Assembly (NCBI RefSeq): GCF_030116705.1
Contig: NZ_JAOTIK010000001.1
Location: 4,802,501-4,866,500, forward strand
DNA length: 64,000 bases
Origin: Streptomyces sp. ML-6
GTDB lineage: Bacteria; Actinomycetota; Actinomycetes; Streptomycetales; Streptomycetaceae
Direction of reading: 5' to 3'
Shown piece by piece: positions 26,227 through 34,804 of the stretch (the first letter of the stretch is position 1; every line of letters begins with the position of its first letter). The notes beneath the pieces were generated by a model. That model was given only the letters and a program-made list of their open reading frames with translations. It searched no databases and was not told the DNA's origin. The position numbers were made by a program, and so were the translations under genes.

Positions 26227-27288
26227 CTATGCCACGCGTGTCGCCCCGGCGAAGGGCATCTGGTCGATCGGCGCGATCCGGACCGTCGAGCCCGTGCGCG
26301 GCGCGTGGATCATCTGCCCGTTGCCGATGTACAGCCCGACGTGGCTGATCCCGGAGTAGAAGAACACCAGGTCGCCCGGGGCGAGTTGGGAGCGCGGGAT
26401 GCGTTGTCCGGCGTTGATCTGGGTGTACGTGGTCCGGGGGAGGGAGACTCCGGCGGAGCGCCAGGCGGCCTGGGTGAGCCCGGAGCAGTCGAACGAGGAG
26501 GGGCCGGTCGAGCCCCAGACGTACGGCTTGCCGATCGCCCCGTAGGCGAACGCGACGGCCGCGGCGGCGCGGGCGTTCGGGGCCCGGACGGGGCCGCGCG
26601 CGGCGGCGCGGCCGGCCCGGGCCGCGGCGTCCGTACCGCCGGACCCGCCGTGGCCGGACTCCTCGTACGCGGCGCGTTCGGGCGGGCTCAGCCGGGCGAG
26701 GAGCCGCTGCGCGTCGGCCAGCTTGGCCCTGATCGTGGCCCTCTGCTTCTTCAGCTCGGCCTGGCGGGCGGCCAGCACGGTCAGCTTCTCGTCGGCCCGC
26801 GAGCGCACCTCGGCGATCCGGGCAACCTGCTTGCGGACCCGGTCGAGCGCGGCGGCCCGGCGGTCGCCGACCCGGTCCACGAACGCCGCGCGTTCCAGGT
26901 ACTGGTCGGGGTCGGAGGAGAGCGCCAGCTGCACGGACGGGCTGATGCCGCCGGCCCGGTACTGCGCGGCGGCGTACGAGCCCAGCTCGTCGCGCGCGGT
27001 GTTGAGGCGCTCGGTCCGGCGGGCGGCCTCGTCGCGCAGGGCGTTCAGCTCCTCGGTCGCGGCGGTCGCCTTCTCCTTCGCGCCGTTGTACTTCTCGGTG
27101 GCGACCTCCGCGTCGTGGTACAGCCGGTCCACCTCGGCCTTGACCTGGGCGGGGGTGAGGCCGGGGTCGGCGTGGGCCGATCCCGGCAGCACGACGGCGG
27201 TGGCGGCCCCGGTGAGGGCGAGACCGGCCGCGGTGCGGGCAGCAGAGCCGGAGAACGGGCGCTGCTTGGGTTTTCGATGCGCTGCCAC
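26227..27288 (-). CDS. Secreted NlpC/P60 (C40) peptidoglycan endopeptidase with coiled-coil N-terminus
   Basis: 353 residues from GTG 27288 (AGGAAGGA upstream; the start of a signal peptide VAAHRKPKQRPFSGSAARTA, cleaved after SAHA). Residues 40-210 are charged coiled coil (VKAEVDRLYHDAEVATEKYNG onward), the regulatory part in RipA/SagA-like enzymes. The catalytic domain has FDCSGLTQAAW (Cys268), ISHVGLYIGNGQMIHAP (His) and the third polar residue near the C-terminus. Cleaves D-Glu-to-diamino-acid bonds of stem peptides during growth or division. I searched the 330-bp upstream stretch for the c-di-AMP (ydaO) riboswitch often linked to such genes and did not find its conserved core. Confidence 0.88.
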   Translation of the reverse strand: MAAHRKPKQRPFSGSAARTAAGLALTGAATAVVLPGSAHADPGLTPAQVKAEVDRLYHDAEVATEKYNGAKEKATAATEELNALRDEAARRTERLNTARDELGSYAAAQYRAGGISPSVQLALSSDPDQYLERAAFVDRVGDRRAAALDRVRKQVARIAEVRSRADEKLTVLAARQAELKKQRATIRAKLADAQRLLARLSPPERAAYEESGHGGSGGTDAAARAGRAAARGPVRAPNARAAAAVAFAYGAIGKPYVWGSTGPSSFDCSGLTQAAWRSAGVSLPRTTYTQINAGQRIPRSQLAPGDLVFFYSGISHVGLYIGNGQMIHAPRTGSTVRIAPIDQMPFAGATRVA

Positions 27289-27631
27289 GAGGGCGTGCGT
27301 CCTTCCTGGTGACTGCCCGGCGGGGACTACCGACGGGCCCACCGACGGACCGGCGACGGGGCGCCACGGGGGAGCGGCCCGCCGCCGGACCGCCCGGCGG
27401 GGCGACCGGTGCGCCGTCCGGGGACGGAGCGGCGAGGGAGCCGGCCACCTGGTCAGGGACGCTAGACCCGGGGCACGGGCAGGAGTCGTAATGACGCTTA
27501 TTGCCTGAATTTGGCGCGGCGCTGTCGTCGAATGATCGAGGAAATTGCACCAAAGTGAGGCATTGGGTGCAGACACGAGTGAAGTGGCCGGGAAGTCGCA
27601 CCTGCCTGCGGGGCGGTGATATGGGCGGGGC

Positions 27632-27637
27632 TAGGCT
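27632..27637 (+). promoter_or_regulatory. -10 box of the small membrane protein gene
   Basis: TAGGCT, 8 nt before the ATG at 27646, with no Shine-Dalgarno between them. The transcript would therefore begin within a few bases of the start codon (leaderless). Confidence 0.35.
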
Positions 27638-27645
27638 GCGGCCTC

Positions 27646-27999
27646 ATGGACGTACTCATTCATGTCTTCGTCGCCCTGCACATCATCGGCATCGCCTCGC
27701 TGCTGGGTGGTTTCCTGACCCAGATGAAGGCGATGGGCGCGGGCACGGCCCGGTTCGTACCGGCGATGCTGCACGGTGCGCTGACCATGCTGGTCACCGG
27801 TGTCGCGCTGGTCGGGCTGAACGAGGCCGACGGCGGCCACGTGAACAACATCAAGATCGGGGTCAAGACGCTGATCCTGGTCGTCATCCTCGCGCTCGTC
27901 TACGTCAAGCGGGACGAGGAGACGGTCGACAAGGGCGCCTTCGCGGCGGTCGGCGGCCTGACGCTCGCCAACATCTTCATCGCCACGCTCTGGACCTGA
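27646..27999 (+). CDS. Small integral membrane protein, about four TM helices
   Basis: 117 residues from ATG 27646. Hydrophobic throughout: VLIHVFVALHIIGIASLLGGF, AMLHGALTMLVTGVALVGL, KTLILVVILALVYV and AAVGGLTLANIFIATLWT. The two His residues in the first helix and one in the second (HVFVALH, LHGAL) are reminiscent of small haem- or quinone-associated membrane proteins, but I do not recognise a named family. A GC-rich palindrome follows. It is divergent from the NlpC/P60 gene and upstream of pcrA. Confidence 0.75.
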   Translation: MDVLIHVFVALHIIGIASLLGGFLTQMKAMGAGTARFVPAMLHGALTMLVTGVALVGLNEADGGHVNNIKIGVKTLILVVILALVYVKRDEETVDKGAFAAVGGLTLANIFIATLWT

Positions 28000-28028
28000 G
28001 CCCGCCCGGCCCTGCCCGGGCCGGCGCC

Positions 28029-28044
28029 GGCCCACCGGTGGGCC
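28029..28044. terminator. Palindrome downstream of the small membrane protein gene
   Basis: GGCCCACCGGTGGGCC, perfect 16-bp palindrome 30 bp after the stop, flanked by GCCGG/CCGG that extends the stem imperfectly. Probably a terminator, although tight self-complementarity leaves almost no loop. Confidence 0.4.
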
Positions 28045-28233
28045 GCCGGGAAGGCCGGTGACGTGCGAGGGGCCCGCTGCCTTTCGTGCCCCGGGGGCGG
28101 GGGCGGCCGAGGGACCGGAACCCCTCACGGGGTGTGCGCGTCCGCTCCCCGCAGGTGTTCGGCGCGGGGGAGCCGGGGGCGGTTCGGCAAGGGCGGGCCG
28201 GGTGTCCGCGCGGCGGCTTAGACTCGACAAGCG

Positions 28234-30723
28234 ATGAGCAGCCTCTTTGACGACAGTTTCCTGGCCGGCCTCCAGCACTCGGAGGAAGAGCCCCCGCCGC
28301 CCCCCGAGGACGCCGCACCCGAAGAGGTGCCGGAGGGGCTCTTCGGGGACGTGTTCGACGGGCCGCCGCCGCCCAGGGACGCGTACTACCGCGACGGCGC
28401 CCCCCGCCCCGTCATCGACCCCGCGGCGCTCCTCGACGGGCTGAACACCGAGCAGCGCGCCGCCGTCGTGCACGCGGGATCCCCGCTGCTCATCGTCGCC
28501 GGGGCCGGGTCCGGGAAGACCCGGGTGCTGACCCACCGGATCGCCCACCTCCTGGCCGAGCGCGGGGTGCACCCCGGTCAGATCCTGGCGATCACCTTCA
28601 CCAACAAGGCCGCCGGCGAGATGAAGGAGCGCGTCGAGCAGCTCGTCGGACCGCGCGCCCACGCCATGTGGGTCATGACCTTCCACAGCGCCTGCGTGCG
28701 CATCCTGCGCCGCGAGTCGAAGAAGCTCGGCTTCACCTCGTCGTTCTCGATCTACGACGCGGCCGACTCCAAGCGGCTGATGGCCCTGGTCTGCCGCGAC
28801 CTCGACCTGGACCCGAAGCGCTTCCCGCCGAAGTCGTTCACGGCCAAGGTCTCCAACCTGAAGAACGAGCTGATCGACGAGGAGACCTTCGCCGGCCAGG
28901 CCGCCGACGGCTTCGAGAAGACGCTCGCCCAGGCGTACACGATGTACCAGTCCCGGCTGCGCGAGGCCAACGCGCTGGACTTCGACGACATCATCATGAC
29001 GACGGTCCACCTGCTCCAGGCGTTCCCGGACGTCGCCGAGCACTACCGCCGCCGCTTCCGGCACGTCCTGGTCGACGAGTACCAGGACACCAACCACGCC
29101 CAGTACACCCTCGTGCGGGAGCTGGTCGGACCGGCGGGCGAGGGCGACGCCCCGGCCGAGCTGTGCGTCGTGGGTGACGCGGACCAGTCGATCTACGCCT
29201 TCCGCGGCGCGACCATCCGCAACATCCTCCAGTTCGAGGAGGACTACCCGGACGCGACCACGATCCTCCTGGAGCAGAACTACCGTTCCACGCAGACGAT
29301 CCTGTCCGCCGCCAACGCGGTCATCGAACGCAACGAGAGCCGCCGCCCCAAGAACCTGTGGACGAACGCCGGCACGGGCGCCCGGATCACCGGCTACGTC
29401 GCCGACACCGAGCACGACGAGGCGCAGTTCGTCGCGGACGAGATCGACCGGCTCACCGACGCGGGCGACGCCAGGGCCGGTGACGTCGCGATCTTCTACC
29501 GAACGAACGCCCAGTCCCGCGTCTTCGAGGAGATCTTCATCCGGGTCGGCCTGCCCTACAAGGTCGTCGGCGGCGTGCGCTTCTACGAGCGCAAGGAGGT
29601 CCGGGACATCCTGGCCTACCTGCGTGTCCTCGCCAATCCGGAGGACACCGTCCCGCTGCGCCGCATCCTCAACGTGCCCAAGCGCGGCATCGGCGAACGC
29701 GCCGAGGCAATGATCGACGCCCTGTCCCTGCGGGAGCGGATCACCTTCCCGCAGGCGCTGCGCCGGGTCGACGAGGCGTACGGCATGGCGGCCCGGTCGG
29801 TCAACGCGGTCAAGCGGTTCAACACGCTGATGGAGGAACTGCGCACGATCGTGGAGTCCGGCGCGGGCCCCGCGGTGGTCCTGGAGGCCGTCCTGGAACG
29901 CACGGGCTATCTGGCCGAGCTCCAGGCGTCCACCGACCCGCAGGATGAGACCCGGATCGAGAACCTCCAGGAACTCGCCTCGGTGGCCCTCGAATTCGAG
30001 CAGGAGCGCGCGGCGGCGGCCGGGGAGGGCGCGGCGCCCGCGGCGGAGGGCACGCCCGCGGCCACCACCGGGACGGGCACGCTCGCCGAGTTCCTGGAGA
30101 AGGTGGCCCTCGTCGCCGACTCCGACCAGATCCCCGACGAGGACGAGGACGGCTCCGGCGTCATCACGCTCATGACGCTGCACACCGCGAAGGGCCTCGA
30201 ATTCCCGGTGGTCTTCCTGACCGGCCTGGAGGACGGCGTGTTCCCGCACATGCGGGCGCTGGGCCAGACGAAGGAGCTGGAGGAGGAGCGGCGGCTCGCC
30301 TACGTCGGCATCACCCGGGCCCGCGAGCGGCTCTACCTGACCCGGGCGGCGATGCGCAGTGCGTGGGGGCAGCCCTCGTACAACCCGCCGTCGCGGTTCC
30401 TGGAGGAGATCCCGGACCAGCACCTGGAGTGGAAGCGGACCGGATCGATGGCGGCTCCGGCCGGGCCGACGACGGGGATCGCCTCCTCGCTGTCCGCCTC
30501 CCGCGCGCGCTCCGGCCCCTCGGGCTTCGCCACGCGGCGGGCCTCGGACAGCAAACCGACGGTCACGCTGGCCGTCGGGGACCGGGTCACGCACGACCAG
30601 TTCGGCCTCGGCACGGTGACGGCGGTCGAGGGCTTCGGCGACCAGGCGAAGGCCACGGTCGACTTCGGGGACGACCGCCCGAAGAAGCTGCTGCTGCGGT
30701 ACGCGCCGGTCGAGAAGCTGTAG
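28234..30723 (+). CDS. pcrA: ATP-dependent DNA helicase PcrA (UvrD/Rep family, SF1A)
   Basis: 829 residues. 3'-5' helicase used in repair and in clearing replication or transcription conflicts. Motifs: Walker A VAGAGSGKTRVL (Lys95), Ia ITFTNKAAGEMKERV, Walker B VLVDEYQDTNHAQ, III VVGDADQSIYAFRGA, IV QNYRST, V TLHTAKGLEFPVVF, VI YVGITRARERLYL. The C-terminus (VGDRVTHDQFGLGTV to YAPVEKL) is the Tudor-like domain that contacts RNA polymerase in PcrA/UvrD. The first 65 residues are an acidic Pro-rich tail. A -10-like TAGACT lies 10 nt before the ATG. A long perfect hairpin separates it from the convergent M23 gene. Confidence 0.96.
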   Translation: MSSLFDDSFLAGLQHSEEEPPPPPEDAAPEEVPEGLFGDVFDGPPPPRDAYYRDGAPRPVIDPAALLDGLNTEQRAAVVHAGSPLLIVAGAGSGKTRVLTHRIAHLLAERGVHPGQILAITFTNKAAGEMKERVEQLVGPRAHAMWVMTFHSACVRILRRESKKLGFTSSFSIYDAADSKRLMALVCRDLDLDPKRFPPKSFTAKVSNLKNELIDEETFAGQAADGFEKTLAQAYTMYQSRLREANALDFDDIIMTTVHLLQAFPDVAEHYRRRFRHVLVDEYQDTNHAQYTLVRELVGPAGEGDAPAELCVVGDADQSIYAFRGATIRNILQFEEDYPDATTILLEQNYRSTQTILSAANAVIERNESRRPKNLWTNAGTGARITGYVADTEHDEAQFVADEIDRLTDAGDARAGDVAIFYRTNAQSRVFEEIFIRVGLPYKVVGGVRFYERKEVRDILAYLRVLANPEDTVPLRRILNVPKRGIGERAEAMIDALSLRERITFPQALRRVDEAYGMAARSVNAVKRFNTLMEELRTIVESGAGPAVVLEAVLERTGYLAELQASTDPQDETRIENLQELASVALEFEQERAAAAGEGAAPAAEGTPAATTGTGTLAEFLEKVALVADSDQIPDEDEDGSGVITLMTLHTAKGLEFPVVFLTGLEDGVFPHMRALGQTKELEEERRLAYVGITRARERLYLTRAAMRSAWGQPSYNPPSRFLEEIPDQHLEWKRTGSMAAPAGPTTGIASSLSASRARSGPSGFATRRASDSKPTVTLAVGDRVTHDQFGLGTVTAVEGFGDQAKATVDFGDDRPKKLLLRYAPVEKL

Positions 30724-30734
30724 CCCCGGCCCCG

Positions 30735-30787
30735 CCCGCATGGTTCTGCCCGCCACACCGACGGTGTGGCGGGCAGAACCATGCGGG
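30735..30787. terminator. Perfect 26-bp inverted repeat between pcrA and the M23 peptidase gene
   Basis: Two 26-nt arms (30735-30760 and 30762-30787) separated by a single A; the left arm begins CCCGCATGGTTCTGCC. It is 11 bp after the pcrA stop and 39 bp before the convergent peptidase stop, so it can terminate both transcripts. Confidence 0.8.
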
Positions 30788-30825
30788 TCCGTGCTGTTTC
30801 GGGGCGGGGGCTCGGAGCCGTGGGC

Positions 30826-32412
30826 TCAGGTCGGGTCGACGCCGTGGCTGCGGAGCCAGGGCAGTGGGTCGATCGCCGCGCCACCGCCGGGACGCACCTC
30901 GAAGTGCAGGTGCGGGCCGGTCGAGTTGCCGGAGTCGCCGGAGTACGCGATGACGTCGCCGGCCTTGACCGGGCCCGAGCGGATCTTGGTGCTGCTGAGG
31001 TGGCAGTACCAGGTCTCGGTGCCGTCGGCCGCGGTGACGATGGCCATGTTCCCGTAGGCGCTGTTCAGCTGGGTGCGCACGGTGCCGTCCGTCGCGGCCA
31101 TCACCGGCGTGCCCTGAAGGACGGGGAAGTCGATGCCGGTGTGCCGGGACATCCAGTTGACGCCCGACTGGCCGAAGTACGCGCTGAGGGTGTGCTGGGC
31201 GACCGGCATGACGAACTTGGGCCGCAGCGCCTCCTTGCGGGCGGCCTCCTCCTCGCGCTTCTTCTTCTCGGCGGCCTGTCGTTCCCGCAGGTCGATGCGT
31301 TCCTGGGTGCGGCTGGCGCGGTCGGCGAAGTTCTCGGCGTCGGCGCTGAGGTTGGCGAGCTGGGTGTCCAACGCGTTGTTGGCCACGCCCGGTTTGACGG
31401 TTCCGGCGTCGGGAGCCGCCATCGTGGTCTTGCCGTCGTCCTTCTTGTCCTCGCCGCCCAGTCCGCCGACGGAGGCGGCCGCGATACCGGCCACGCTCAT
31501 CACGCAGGCGGAGGGAATGGCGACGGTGAGGAGCGCGGAACGCTTCGCGGGGGAGCGCCGCCTGCGGCTGTTGCCGCCGTTGCCACGGGCGGAGGTGCGG
31601 CCGAGCGGGCGGTGCGGGTCGTTCGCCTGGGCGGGCAGGTCCACGTCGAGGACCGGGAAGTCGCGGGTCAGGGCGTCGTGGATCGAGGGGCCCCGGTCGG
31701 CGTCGACGTCGGCGCCGTGGTCCGTACCGGCTGTGTGCTCGGCGTCGTGCCCGTCGGTGCGGTAGGGCTCGTACGGGTCGTAGGAACCCTCACCGGTGTA
31801 GAGCTCGTACGACTCGTGCGTCGCGTGGGCCTCCTGGACCCCGTACGCGTCGTGTGCCGTCGGCGCCTCGTGCACCACCTGTTCGTTCTGCCCGGTCCGC
31901 GCCGTCCGCTGTTCGTGCTCGGGCGTGGCGCCGGTGTTCCAGGCCGTGGCGTCGTACGCGCCGGAGTCGTACGCGGCCGTGCCGGTCGCCGTCCACTGGT
32001 TGCCCGGCTGCCAGCCGCCGGTGTCCCACTGGCCCGTGGCGTCCGGGGAGTCGGCCTGGGCCGGGATGCCCATGAAGCCGGAGGTGTCGGTGAGCACCGT
32101 CGCGGTCGTGCCGTAGTCGGCGACGGGCGTCCAGGTGGCCGTGGTCGAGTACGTCGGCGCCGGCTCGTACTGCTGCGGGGACTGTGCCGCGTACGCGTCG
32201 TACCCCTCGTACGAGGCGGTCGGGTGCGCGCCCGTGTCCCACTGCGTGGAGTCGTACTGGCCGCTGTGCCCCATCTGTCCGGCGCCGTAACCGTTGCCGT
32301 AGGCGCCGTCGTGGCCGCCGGGGAGCGAACCGAAGAGGGGGTCGCTGTGGAAGCTGCCGGTGGCATCGCTGTCGTACCCGGCGTACCCGGCGTGGGGGTG
32401 CTGGTCGTTCAC
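30826..32412 (-). CDS. Membrane-anchored M23 (LytM-type) peptidase
   Basis: 528 residues from GTG 32412 (AGAGAGAAG upstream; VNDQHPHAGYAGYD). About 270 N-terminal residues are a disordered Tyr/Asp/Gly/Thr-rich cytoplasmic region, followed by a basic patch RRRRSPAKRS, one TM segment (LLTVAIPSACVMSVAGIAAA), and an Ala/Glu/Arg/Lys coiled coil. The C-terminal peptidase has the zinc motif in MSRHTGIDFPV and the HxH in GPHLHFEVRPGG, so it should be active. Likely cleaves peptidoglycan cross-links outside the membrane. The long cytoplasmic tail, unusual for M23 enzymes, might be phosphorylated by the kinases in this strain (speculative). Confidence 0.87.
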   Translation of the reverse strand: MNDQHPHAGYAGYDSDATGSFHSDPLFGSLPGGHDGAYGNGYGAGQMGHSGQYDSTQWDTGAHPTASYEGYDAYAAQSPQQYEPAPTYSTTATWTPVADYGTTATVLTDTSGFMGIPAQADSPDATGQWDTGGWQPGNQWTATGTAAYDSGAYDATAWNTGATPEHEQRTARTGQNEQVVHEAPTAHDAYGVQEAHATHESYELYTGEGSYDPYEPYRTDGHDAEHTAGTDHGADVDADRGPSIHDALTRDFPVLDVDLPAQANDPHRPLGRTSARGNGGNSRRRRSPAKRSALLTVAIPSACVMSVAGIAAASVGGLGGEDKKDDGKTTMAAPDAGTVKPGVANNALDTQLANLSADAENFADRASRTQERIDLRERQAAEKKKREEEAARKEALRPKFVMPVAQHTLSAYFGQSGVNWMSRHTGIDFPVLQGTPVMAATDGTVRTQLNSAYGNMAIVTAADGTETWYCHLSSTKIRSGPVKAGDVIAYSGDSGNSTGPHLHFEVRPGGGAAIDPLPWLRSHGVDPT

Positions 32413-32623
32413 CAACTTCTCTCTCGCCTCGGCAGCAGGACCTGTGGGCCCGGGTTCCGGTGGGGGGATCCCAGGGGAGCAGTGGCCGCGACTGTACCCG
32501 GCGGTATGCGACGCCGACAATCTTCGGCGGGCCCGGACGGCTCAGGAAACGGGCAATCGGCCGCCTTTCGACGGTCTGAGCACACAGCCTTGGCTCTATG
32601 TTCGAAGTTTGTTCTATTTGCAG

Positions 32624-32690
32624 GGTGCTCGGGGTGCTCGGGGTGCTCGGGGGCCTCGGGGTGCTGGGGTCCTCGGGGTGCTCGGGTCAG
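32624..32690. repeat. 9-bp tandem repeat (GGTGCTCGG type)
   Basis: About seven units of GGTGCTCGG with some variation, 3' of the lipase-like gene (stop 32687) and upstream of the M23 gene. The short open frame running through it (VLGVLGVLGG) is a translation of the repeat and not called a gene. A related 9-bp repeat lies inside the lipase gene at 33634-33667. Confidence 0.75.
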
Positions 32691-33829
32691 GCCGCCGAGA
32701 CGGTTCCGCCGGTCCCACCGGCCTCCTCGGGTCCGTCCGAGCCGTCCGAGCCGTCGGATTCTTCGGATTCTTCGGGCCTTTCTGTTCCGGTCGTCGGCCC
32801 ACCGGATTCCAGCGCCTGCCGAACCGCGGCGACGACCGAGGGGTGCACCGGCAGTGCGAGATGACCGATTCCGGTGACCCGTACGTTCAAGGCATCGAGG
32901 TCCGGATGGTCGATGCGGCCCGCCTCGGCCGGGACGACCACCCGGTCCAGCTCGCTCCAGAAGCTCACGAACCGGGTGCGGCAGCCGGGCGCGGGCCTGC
33001 GCAGCTCCTTGATCGGGGCGGAGCCCGTCCGCATCTGCCGCACGATGGGGTGAGCGCTCGCCAACGGGGCGACGGCGGTGCCCTGGTGCGGGGTGCCGAG
33101 GGTGACCAGGGTGCGGACCCGCTGGTCACCGCCCAGTCGCTGCACGTAGTAGCGGGCGATCAGGCCGCCGAGGCTGTGCCCGACGATGTCGACCTCGTGG
33201 TGCCCGGTGCGGGCGCAGATCTCCTCGACGTGCCGCCCGAGCAGCTCGGCCGCCGTGCGGATGTCGCAGGTCAGCGGCGAGTAGTTGAGCGACTCCAGAT
33301 GATGCCAGCCGTGCCGGGCGAGGGAGCGGCGCAGCAGGACGAAGACCGAGCGGTTGTCGACGAAACCGTGCAGGAGAACCACGGGCGGCCGTTCGTCGCC
33401 CTCGGCGGGGAGGGCGGAGGTCCCGGCCGGAGCGCTGGGCTCGACGTGAACGGCGGGCGGGGGCGCGGCGGGGGCGGCCGAGCCGGGGACGGCGCACGAC
33501 CCGGCGGAGCCCTTCCGGCCCGCGGAGCCCGTCCGGCCTGAGCGGTCCGTGGGGCCGGGGCGGTCTGCGGGGTCCGGGTGGTTCGGGTGGTCTGTGGGGC
33601 TCGGGGGGCCCAGGGGGTCTGTGGGGTCTGAGTGGTCCGGGGGGTCCGGGGGGTCCGGGGGGTCCGGCGCGGGGTGGCGCTCTCCGGTGATGCCGGTGGG
33701 GTAGAGCAGTACGTGTCCGGCGAGGACCATCAGTTCCAGCGCTTCGGCCTTCAGCAGGGCGGGCGACGGCCGGGTGCCGATCGGGTACGGCCGGAACAGC
33801 AGCGCGGGAAGGAAAGGCGGGACCTTCAT
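32687..33829 (-). CDS. Alpha/beta hydrolase (lipase/esterase-like)
   Basis: 380 residues from ATG 33829, preceded by AAGGAGGT. The hydrolase core runs from about residue 155: VVLLHGFVDNRSVF (oxyanion loop), the nucleophile elbow VDIVGHSLGGLIARYY, SFWSELDRVVVP (acid) and GIGHLALPVHPSV (catalytic His). An N-terminal segment with LLFRPYPIGTRP and a hydrophobic stretch resembles the membrane-associated triacylglycerol lipase/esterase group of actinomycetes. Between them lies a Pro/Asp-rich linker built on a 9-bp DNA repeat (DPPDPPDPPD), and the C-terminus is Glu/Ser/Asp-rich (SDGSDGSDG). No classical signal peptide, so the cellular location is uncertain. Confidence 0.82.
   Translation of the reverse strand: MKVPPFLPALLFRPYPIGTRPSPALLKAEALELMVLAGHVLLYPTGITGERHPAPDPPDPPDPPDHSDPTDPLGPPSPTDHPNHPDPADRPGPTDRSGRTGSAGRKGSAGSCAVPGSAAPAAPPPAVHVEPSAPAGTSALPAEGDERPPVVLLHGFVDNRSVFVLLRRSLARHGWHHLESLNYSPLTCDIRTAAELLGRHVEEICARTGHHEVDIVGHSLGGLIARYYVQRLGGDQRVRTLVTLGTPHQGTAVAPLASAHPIVRQMRTGSAPIKELRRPAPGCRTRFVSFWSELDRVVVPAEAGRIDHPDLDALNVRVTGIGHLALPVHPSVVAAVRQALESGGPTTGTERPEESEESDGSDGSDGPEEAGGTGGTVSAA
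33634..33667. repeat. 9-bp tandem repeat inside the lipase-like gene
   Basis: GGTCCGGGG repeated 3.8 times. On the coding (minus) strand it encodes the repeating tripeptide Asp-Pro-Pro in the interdomain linker. Being a multiple of three, changes in copy number alter linker length without breaking the frame. Confidence 0.8.
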
Positions 33830-34251
33830 GGCCGACCTCCTTGCTCCGGCATCCGGGGAGGGCGTCGTGACCCGGATGCCCCCGTGGGGTGTCCGGCGAG
33901 GCCGCGGACGGCCGGTCCGGCCGCCCGGGGACCGGCCCCGGCGCGCGCACCCCTGCTCACCGGCGGTGACCGAGGAACGGCCGACGGGCCGGACGGGCGG
34001 GGCCGACGGCCGTCCCACCGTGCCGCGCGGCTGGTGGCGCGGTGGGACGGCGACCTCGTAGCGGCTCCCCCGGCGGCCGGTCCCGCACGACAGACCTGCC
34101 GTGCCCCGAGGGATCGCCGCCCGGTGAACATGTCCCAGGTGTGATTTCCCCCTCCCCGTCCACCGCGAAACGACGGCTTGCGGGATGCTGTAGATAACGT
34201 TCGTTCACATCCCCGGCCCTTCAGGCACGGGAGACGCATGTGGAGGCAGTG

Positions 34252-34665
34252 ATGGGTGTGACCGGTCCGATCCGTGTGGTGGTGGCGAAGCCGGGCCTGG
34301 ACGGCCATGATCGCGGCGCCAAGGTGATCGCGCGGGCCCTGCGCGACGCAGGGATGGAGGTCATCTACACCGGGCTCCACCAGACGCCCGAGCAGATCGT
34401 GGACACCGCGATCCAGGAGGACGCCGACGCGATCGGCCTCTCGATCCTCTCGGGTGCGCACAACACGCTCTTCGCCAAGGTGATCGAGCTGCTGAAGGAG
34501 CGCGAGGCGGAGGACATCAAGGTCTTCGGCGGCGGCATCATCCCGGAGGCGGACATCGCCCCGCTGAAGGAGCAGGGCGTCGCGGAGATCTTCACCCCGG
34601 GCGCCACGACGGTCTCGATCGTCGAATGGGTCCACGCGAACGTGCGCCACCCCGCCGAAGCCTGA
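34252..34665 (+). CDS. Stand-alone cobalamin (B12)-binding domain protein
   Basis: 137 residues from ATG 34252 (GGAGG 5 nt upstream; GTG 34240 is a weaker option). The whole protein is one B12-binding Rossmann-like domain: [20 protein letters not shown] contains the DxHxxG motif whose His replaces the lower axial ligand of cobalamin, followed by [10 protein letters not shown] and [11 protein letters not shown]. It matches the C-terminal domain of methylmalonyl-CoA mutase and the small subunits of isobutyryl-CoA-type mutases. No mutase large subunit is in the window, so the partner must be encoded elsewhere. The 420-bp upstream interval has no gene I can support. Confidence 0.88.
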   Translation: MGVTGPIRVVVAKPGLDGHDRGAKVIARALRDAGMEVIYTGLHQTPEQIVDTAIQEDADAIGLSILSGAHNTLFAKVIELLKEREAEDIKVFGGGIIPEADIAPLKEQGVAEIFTPGATTVSIVEWVHANVRHPAEA

Positions 34666-34804
34666 CCGCCCCCGCCCTTCCTCGCCCTCCCGGGCCCTTC
34701 CGGCGCCTTCGGGCATCCACGGGCGCCCACGTGGCGGCGGGCCGCTCCCCGGCCCGCCCGCCCGGCCCCGCCCCCAGGGCTCCCCGCGTCGCTTCCCGGC
34801 CCCG

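Noticed and set aside
27289..27620. Possible c-di-AMP (ydaO-yuaA) riboswitch in front of the NlpC/P60 gene
   Set aside because: Such riboswitches often precede cell-wall hydrolases in actinomycetes, but I could not find the conserved core segments on the minus strand.
32600..32616. TTCGAAGTTTGTTC as a LexA (SOS) box
   Set aside because: The half-sites have the wrong spacing for the actinobacterial TCGAAC-N4-GTTCGA consensus, and no DNA-repair gene is adjacent.
32598..32864. Short plus-strand frame beginning MFEVCSICRVLGVLGV
   Set aside because: It is a translation of the 9-bp tandem repeat and then of the antisense of the lipase gene; no independent coding evidence.
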